From assembly GCA_964398215.1 (NCBI GenBank), contig CAYNNP010000261.1, forward strand, positions 1 through 9,062: a stretch of 9,062 nucleotides of DNA. The letters run 5' to 3'. The first letter of the stretch is position 1, and each line of letters begins with the position of its first letter. Made by a program: the position numbers and the translations under genes. The stretch comes from CAYNNP01 sp964398215 (GTDB lineage Bacteria; Planctomycetota; Planctomycetia; Pirellulales; Pirellulaceae). The notes below the pieces were generated by a model, which saw only the letters and a list, made by a program, of their open reading frames with translations, had not been told where the DNA came from and searched no databases. Of the stretch, positions 4,891 to 9,062 are shown piece after piece.

Positions 4891-7254
4891 TTGTTTAAGG
4901 AACCAGCGCCGCTGTCAGCGCCCCAACCTGCCACATTGCCCTCTGATTTTCCGGGTGTGTCACCTGTAGCACGGTTGGTTTGCCAATTGGTGCGATTTCG
5001 CGTGCTTGCTGCAACGCTGGGTATTCTGGTTTTGGCAGTAGCGATTCCGCTTTCTCAGCAGCTTGAATTGGATCGAAACATCACAGCGATGTTTTCGACC
5101 GCGGATCAAACGCGTGTCGACTACGAAGAGCTTCAAGAAGCATTTGGCGGCAATGCAATTGCGATTCTAGTCTACAACGACGATTTGCTGTTCTCAGCAA
5201 AGGGGCTTGGCCGCAATCAACAGATTGCCCAGCAAGTTGGCAAAATCAATGGTGTCAGAAAAGGAGGGATTCTTTCGCCAGCTCAGCTTAGCCAAGCCAT
5301 CCAGTCGATGCGCCCAGCATTGCTTTCAGGTTTTCCAATTGGCGTGCCGGGTTTATTGCGAAAGGGCGACAACGTAGCAGAAAGATTGGATCAGTTGTTT
5401 GCTGGCTACACGCATTCGGCCGATCACTCACGCGCTGCAGTCGTCGCGATCCTTGAATCAAACTATCCCGACTCGACGATCGACGACCTAAAGCTACTGG
5501 CTCAGCGATTGCCAACTGATCACAAGGATGTGAAATCGGCAGCTGTGGTCGGCGAACCAATCTTGGTCAACGATGCGTTTGACTTGATCGAACGAGACGG
5601 CACAAAGCTGGCAACACTAACGATCGTGTTGCTTTCGATCGTTGTCCTTGTGTCACTGGTCGACTATCGATTTGTTTTGTTGACCGGCGTGATTATTTTC
5701 TGGAGTATCTGCGTTTCACAAGCCGCGATGGTGCTGTTGGAAATTCGCCTCTCGCTAATTTCGACAATCATGACGTCAATTGTCACCGTGATCGCTGTGG
5801 CAACTGTATTGCATTTGGGAATTCGATATCGCGTTTTTCTTTCTCGAAAGTACGGGCAGCTCCGCGCGGTAGTTTTTTCGCTCAGCGCAGTATTCATGCC
5901 TATTGTCTGGACTTGTGCGACCGACGCCGCAGGGTTTGCAGCGCTGGGGGTTTCGCGCATTCTGCCAGTTCAAGTCTTTGGGATGTCGATAGCGATCGCT
6001 GCCAGTTGTGTTGTGATCGCAACGGTTCTGTTTGGACCGCTGCTGATGTTGCTGCCGGAACTGTACTTGGGTGCTGCGATTCGCAAACGCCAGCAAGGTT
6101 TTGCAAGATGGCTAAGACGGTGCTGCATGCGTTTGGCTTCCTGGTCGATCAAGCACCGTAGCGCGTTGATGATTGGGTCGGTGATCACGGCTGTTGTAGT
6201 CGTTTTCGGCGTCGTTCAAACACAAGTGGAAACCAGTTTTCTGAACAACTTTCGTGCCAATGATCCGATTGTTGTGACCTATGACGAAATCGAAAAGAAC
6301 TTTGGTGGAGCAGGTGTCTGGGACATCATTCTGGATGCGCCTGATGTGATTAGTGACCAGTACATTGATGAAGTAGATCAGCTTCAGCAATCGTTACGAG
6401 AGCTTGATATTGATGGAACGCAGTTGACGAAGGTACTGAGTTTGGCTGATGTCGATCGTGCTATTTCACTTGTGCCGCTTGCCAAAGTGACTTCTCCGAC
6501 CGTTCGCATCACCGGAATGCAAACGACTTTGCCGGTTTTTGTTGAAGCCTTACTGACCGCACCCGATAGCGTCAACAATATCCCTCGCAGATTTCGCGTT
6601 GCCCTTCGAAGCCGCGAACACTTGGACGCAAAACGCAAGACTCAACTGATTCAGGCGGTGGAAGATCTTGTTGCCAAGCATACCAGTCGCCCAGAATGGA
6701 AAGCTGTTTGTGGAACATCTGTACCAGGCCGAGTCACCGGTTACTACGTCATGATGGCCCGACTGATCAGTCAGTTGATCGATGATCAATGGCGCTGTTT
6801 TGTAGCATCGGGAGTATTGGTTTGGCTGTTGCTGTTAATGGCGACACGTTCGTTGCGTTTGGCGACAGCCGCGCTGGTTCCGAATCTGTTGCCAGTTCTG
6901 TTCACGCTGGCTGTGGTTGGATTTTTGGGTGGCAAAATCAACATGGGTGCGACAATGATTGCGGCAGTTTCGATTGGATTGTCGATTGATGGCTCCGTTC
7001 ACTTCATGTCGAGTTATCGAAGACGCAAGGCCCGTGGTCACCAAGCAGCCCGTTCGGCCATTCATGCAGCGGGCAGTATCGGTGTTCCCGTTTTGCTGGC
7101 GACACTGGCGTTAGTTTTCGGGTTTAGCGTTCTGACGACCAGTGAATTCATTCCAACAGCAACTTTCGGAACGCTGGTTGCTGCTACCTTGGCCGCTGGC
7201 ACGTTGATCAACCTCACACTATTGCCAGCGTGTGTTTCATGGATCGATCGTTGA
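4891..7254 (+). CDS. RND/MMPL superfamily transporter (predicted lipid or hydrophobic-substrate exporter)
   Basis: The 787-residue product has the two-fold repeat of RND/MMPL proteins: one membrane helix (about 38-55), a large periplasmic domain (about 56-235), five helices (about 238-390), then helix (425-445), periplasmic domain (446-630) and five helices (637-780). The second half has the typical motif IGLSIDGSVHFMSSYRR with Asp700 in the position of a proton-relay residue. The matching place in the first half reads VATVLHLGIRYR, with His308 and no Asp. FGGN (85-88) and FGGAG (471-475) after each helix 1 region match the family. Close relatives export lipids, hopanoids or other hydrophobic compounds; the substrate here is unknown. 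The start is uncertain but not ATG: TTG at 4891 has a weak GGGA ten bases upstream, and GTG at 4957 is possible; the first in-frame ATG would lose helix 1. No partner adaptor gene is present, as usual for MMPL proteins. Confidence 0.85.
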   Translation: MFKEPAPLSAPQPATLPSDFPGVSPVARLVCQLVRFRVLAATLGILVLAVAIPLSQQLELDRNITAMFSTADQTRVDYEELQEAFGGNAIAILVYNDDLLFSAKGLGRNQQIAQQVGKINGVRKGGILSPAQLSQAIQSMRPALLSGFPIGVPGLLRKGDNVAERLDQLFAGYTHSADHSRAAVVAILESNYPDSTIDDLKLLAQRLPTDHKDVKSAAVVGEPILVNDAFDLIERDGTKLATLTIVLLSIVVLVSLVDYRFVLLTGVIIFWSICVSQAAMVLLEIRLSLISTIMTSIVTVIAVATVLHLGIRYRVFLSRKYGQLRAVVFSLSAVFMPIVWTCATDAAGFAALGVSRILPVQVFGMSIAIAASCVVIATVLFGPLLMLLPELYLGAAIRKRQQGFARWLRRCCMRLASWSIKHRSALMIGSVITAVVVVFGVVQTQVETSFLNNFRANDPIVVTYDEIEKNFGGAGVWDIILDAPDVISDQYIDEVDQLQQSLRELDIDGTQLTKVLSLADVDRAISLVPLAKVTSPTVRITGMQTTLPVFVEALLTAPDSVNNIPRRFRVALRSREHLDAKRKTQLIQAVEDLVAKHTSRPEWKAVCGTSVPGRVTGYYVMMARLISQLIDDQWRCFVASGVLVWLLLLMATRSLRLATAALVPNLLPVLFTLAVVGFLGGKINMGATMIAAVSIGLSIDGSVHFMSSYRRRKARGHQAARSAIHAAGSIGVPVLLATLALVFGFSVLTTSEFIPTATFGTLVAATLAAGTLINLTLLPACVSWIDR

Positions 7255-7265
7255 ATGGAATCGAG

Positions 7266-7300
7266 CTTCGCAAAGCCGCGAAGGCGCAGCAACGCAAAGG
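7266..7300. repeat. Degenerate CGCAAAGG short tandem repeat
   Basis: Variants of CGCAAAG recur about every nine bases: CGCAAAG, CGCGAAGG, CGCAGC, CGCAAAGG. The first part also forms a perfect 6-bp hairpin, CTTCGC/GCGAAG (7266-7271 and 7278-7283), twelve bases after the transporter stop. There is no T-run, so it is at best a weak terminator. Similar strings are, from memory, frequent between genes in Planctomycetes and Verrucomicrobia. Confidence 0.45.
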
Positions 7301-7326
7301 TTTTACGCTATTCGACGTGGGAATGG

Positions 7327-7342
7327 GCGAATAATGATTCGC
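7327..7342. repeat. Short hairpin GCGAAT/ATTCGC
   Basis: Two exact 6-base arms flank an AATG loop in the gap between the two transporter genes. It could be a weak transcription-end structure or a chance palindrome. The rest of 7255-7531 shows no coding frame. Confidence 0.35.
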
Positions 7343-7410
7343 ATCGCGGGCACTTGTAAATGATTGATTGAATCGGCGATCGTGAGAGGACGCAGCTATC
7401 GATATGGTCT

Positions 7411-7440
7411 TTGACAGGCGGTTCAAGGTACATCCATTAC
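7411..7440 (+). promoter_or_regulatory. Possible promoter of the MFS gene
   Basis: TTGACA (7411-7416) is an exact sigma-70 -35 match. The -10 region 17-18 bases on (CCATTA or CATTAC) is poor. The long gap after the MMPL gene favours an independent promoter here, but the -10 weakness keeps confidence low. Confidence 0.3.
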
Positions 7441-7531
7441 GTTAGCAGGTGGTCGCGCGCCGAGACGGGCCAATTTTTTGCTAAGATTCCAGTCGATCCG
7501 GCGACTTTCGTCCTCCAATGACAGATCCAAC

Positions 7532-8908
7532 GTGGCAGACAATCCTTACCAATCACCCAAGACCGAGTCGACTACAAAGCCCAAGTCGCCTTCTGCTGAT
7601 GCCGTTGGCGAAGACGAACCGCTGTACAACCAAGGCTACCTATCGTTGCTGTCAACGCAGTTCTGGGGCGCAGCGAACGACAACATTCTGAAGCAAAGTT
7701 TGACCTTCATGGTCGCTACTGGGATTTGGTCGGGAAGATTTGGAATGAATGGTTTGGGAGCTGGCGGGCAAGTTGTCCCTGCGCTGTGCCTGACGTTGCC
7801 ATTCATTTTTCTGTCGGGTTACGCGGGCCAGGTTTGCGACAAGTTCAATAAACGCGACGTGATGTTTTGGATCAAAACCGCTGAGATACCTATCGTGATG
7901 TTGGCGTTCGTCGGGTTCTATGTGCACAACCTTTGGCTGACGCTGGCCGCGATGCTCTTGTTGGCCGTTCAGAGTTCATTTTTTGGTCCTGCCAAGTACG
8001 GCGTATTGCCAGAGATTGTCGCCGAGAAAAACCTCAGCATGGCCAATGGCATTGTCAACATGCTAACCAACATCGCAGTGATTGTTGGGTCACTGTTGGC
8101 AGGTCCACTTTGCGATATGTTTGATCCCAAAGAAGCAGCGGAAACGGGTTTGAACTGGGCGCCAGGCGGCGCGATGTTATTTGTCGCCGTCGCCGGATTT
8201 GTTTCGGTTCTATGTTTTCCAAAAATGAAAGCGTCGAGTCCAGATTTGAAGTTCGACTTCAACCCGTTCACGACCTACATAGAGTCCTTTAGCGAAATGA
8301 GAAAAGGACCTTTGCTGGCCGTTGTCTTCGCATGGGCAGGTTTCTACATGATCGCCATGATTTCCCTGCTGATCTTGCCTGAATACGAAGCCATTTTGGC
8401 AATCACTTACACGCAAACCAGTTACCTGATGGGGATTTTGGGAGTGGCGATTGCGATCGGTAGCGTGATCACCGGTGTCATTTCTGGCGAGGAAATTCGG
8501 CCTTGGTTGATTCCTGTTGGTGCGGGCGGAATGTCCGTCGCGTTTTTGCTTTTGGGTGCGCTGACACCCAGCTACATGATGGTCAGCGGGTTGATTTTTG
8601 TTGCCGGTTTTTTCGCGGGGTTCTACATCGTGCCACTCCAAGCACTGATTCAAGTGCTCTCGCCAGTAGAAGAACGTGGGCGGATCATTGGAACGGCAGG
8701 CGCGATCTCGTTTTGCTTTAGTTCGATCGGGCCATTGATTTTCTGGATTGCCAATAATCCATTGGGAATCGATGCCAACCGGATCTTTCTGGTCTGTGGA
8801 GTACTATCAACGATCGGCACAATTTATGGATCGATCAAACTGAGCAAGATCATGGAGTTTAGGGCAGCGGCAAACAGCCAAAGTGACGAAGGATCGTCCG
8901 CGAAATAA
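7532..8908 (+). CDS. MFS transporter, LplT-like (lysophospholipid-type) family
   Basis: This twelve-helix major facilitator protein has 458 residues from the GTG at 7532, or 476 from a TTG at 7478. The GTG is preferred because it gives an N-terminus VADNPYQSPK; a start followed by NPYQSP is a familiar planctomycete pattern, and the extra 18 residues are polar and unremarkable. Neither start has a good Shine-Dalgarno site. In 476-residue numbering, STQFWGAANDNILKQSLTF (59-77), the loop GQVCDKFNKRDVMFW (117-131, the MFS motif-A region) and QSSFFGPAKYGVLPEIVAEKNLSMANGIVNMLTNIAVIVGSLLAG (165-209) match the LplT / Aas-linked MFS group, which moves lysophospholipids across the inner membrane for reacylation. 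No acyltransferase is fused or adjacent here, so the substrate is an inference. It follows the MMPL gene on the same strand after a 277-base gap, so co-transcription is uncertain. A palindromic repeat starts 57 bases after its stop. Confidence 0.85.
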   Translation: MADNPYQSPKTESTTKPKSPSADAVGEDEPLYNQGYLSLLSTQFWGAANDNILKQSLTFMVATGIWSGRFGMNGLGAGGQVVPALCLTLPFIFLSGYAGQVCDKFNKRDVMFWIKTAEIPIVMLAFVGFYVHNLWLTLAAMLLLAVQSSFFGPAKYGVLPEIVAEKNLSMANGIVNMLTNIAVIVGSLLAGPLCDMFDPKEAAETGLNWAPGGAMLFVAVAGFVSVLCFPKMKASSPDLKFDFNPFTTYIESFSEMRKGPLLAVVFAWAGFYMIAMISLLILPEYEAILAITYTQTSYLMGILGVAIAIGSVITGVISGEEIRPWLIPVGAGGMSVAFLLLGALTPSYMMVSGLIFVAGFFAGFYIVPLQALIQVLSPVEERGRIIGTAGAISFCFSSIGPLIFWIANNPLGIDANRIFLVCGVLSTIGTIYGSIKLSKIMEFRAAANSQSDEGSSAK

Positions 8909-8942
8909 GTGCCCAAGTCCCGTAGTGGAAGTGATCAACGGA

Positions 8943-9050
8943 TTGTTGATTAGTTGCATCGCAATGAGCCGATGGGCGATAGCCCCGGTTATTGACGGGC
9001 TGGTTGTGCTCGAAACCGGGGCTATCGCCCTGCGGCTCAAAGGTTTCTGA
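8943..9050 (+). repeat. REP-like palindromic element, full copy C
   Basis: The left arm (8966-8990) and right arm (9014-9038) are 25 bases each and complementary except for two positions near GAGCCG. The 23-nt loop is eight bases longer than in copy B. The tail AAAGGTTTCTGA (9039-9050) and the upstream TTGTTGATT (8943-8951) are both shared with copy B in the same orientation. It lies downstream of the MFS gene and, lacking a T-run, is a large 3' hairpin rather than an intrinsic terminator. The remaining bases to the window end show nothing recognisable. Confidence 0.8.
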
Positions 9051-9062
9051 GTCTGGTTAAAG

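Noticed and set aside
7214..7426. A minus-strand frame ending in the transporter and spanning the CGCAAAGG repeat
   Set aside because: Its CCAFAALRS stretch is simply the translated repeat, a frequent source of false genes.
8210..8653. A 147-codon open frame on the minus strand inside the MFS gene
   Set aside because: It lies wholly antisense to a well-supported membrane protein, is rich in His/Asn/Gln as expected of a shadow frame, and matches no family.
3306..9050. Palindromic copies as a CRISPR array
   Set aside because: Copies are far apart, in mixed orientation, and not separated by regular spacers; no cas genes are present.

Overview
The window looks like chromosomal DNA of a planctomycete, probably close to Rhodopirellula or Pirellula. 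This is inferred from gene content rather than from a marker gene. The clues are a secreted YVTN-propeller/di-heme cytochrome fusion, a secreted thioredoxin-like protein with a CYRC motif, an MFS protein whose N-terminus reads DNPYQSP, frequent non-ATG starts with weak Shine-Dalgarno sites, and intergenic DNA rich in palindromic repeats. No phage, plasmid, transposase, CRISPR, tRNA or rRNA signal was seen.

Layout. On the minus strand, 2137-70 holds the propeller/cytochrome gene followed by a small basic hypothetical gene, probably one transcript. Bases 2138-2451 form a divergent intergenic region with a perfect-armed 20-bp palindrome, a cluster of hairpins and a leader hairpin. The thioredoxin-like gene (2452-3015, plus) follows, closed by a textbook terminator. 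Bases 3080-3492 are repeat-rich and contain a 100-N assembly gap flanked on both sides by the same exact 55-nt sequence. Then come a minus-strand GT-C glycosyltransferase-like membrane protein (4827-3493), a divergent RND/MMPL-type transporter (4891-7254), an LplT-like MFS transporter (7532-8908), and another copy of the palindromic repeat at the right edge.

How the genes may work together. The left half is periplasmic redox and c-type cytochrome biology. The right half is three membrane proteins plausibly concerned with lipids or polyprenyl-linked sugars: a lipid-linked-sugar glycosyltransferase, an RND/MMPL exporter and a lysophospholipid-type flippase. That grouping is inference from family and proximity; nothing here proves a shared pathway.

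The most useful observations are the gap artefact (a 55-nt duplicate touching both edges of exactly 100 Ns), a REP-like nested palindrome family with one half copy and two full copies at gene 3' ends, and two securely placed TTG starts plus a non-ATG start on each of the two transporters. I do not see convincing evidence of a new multi-gene system.
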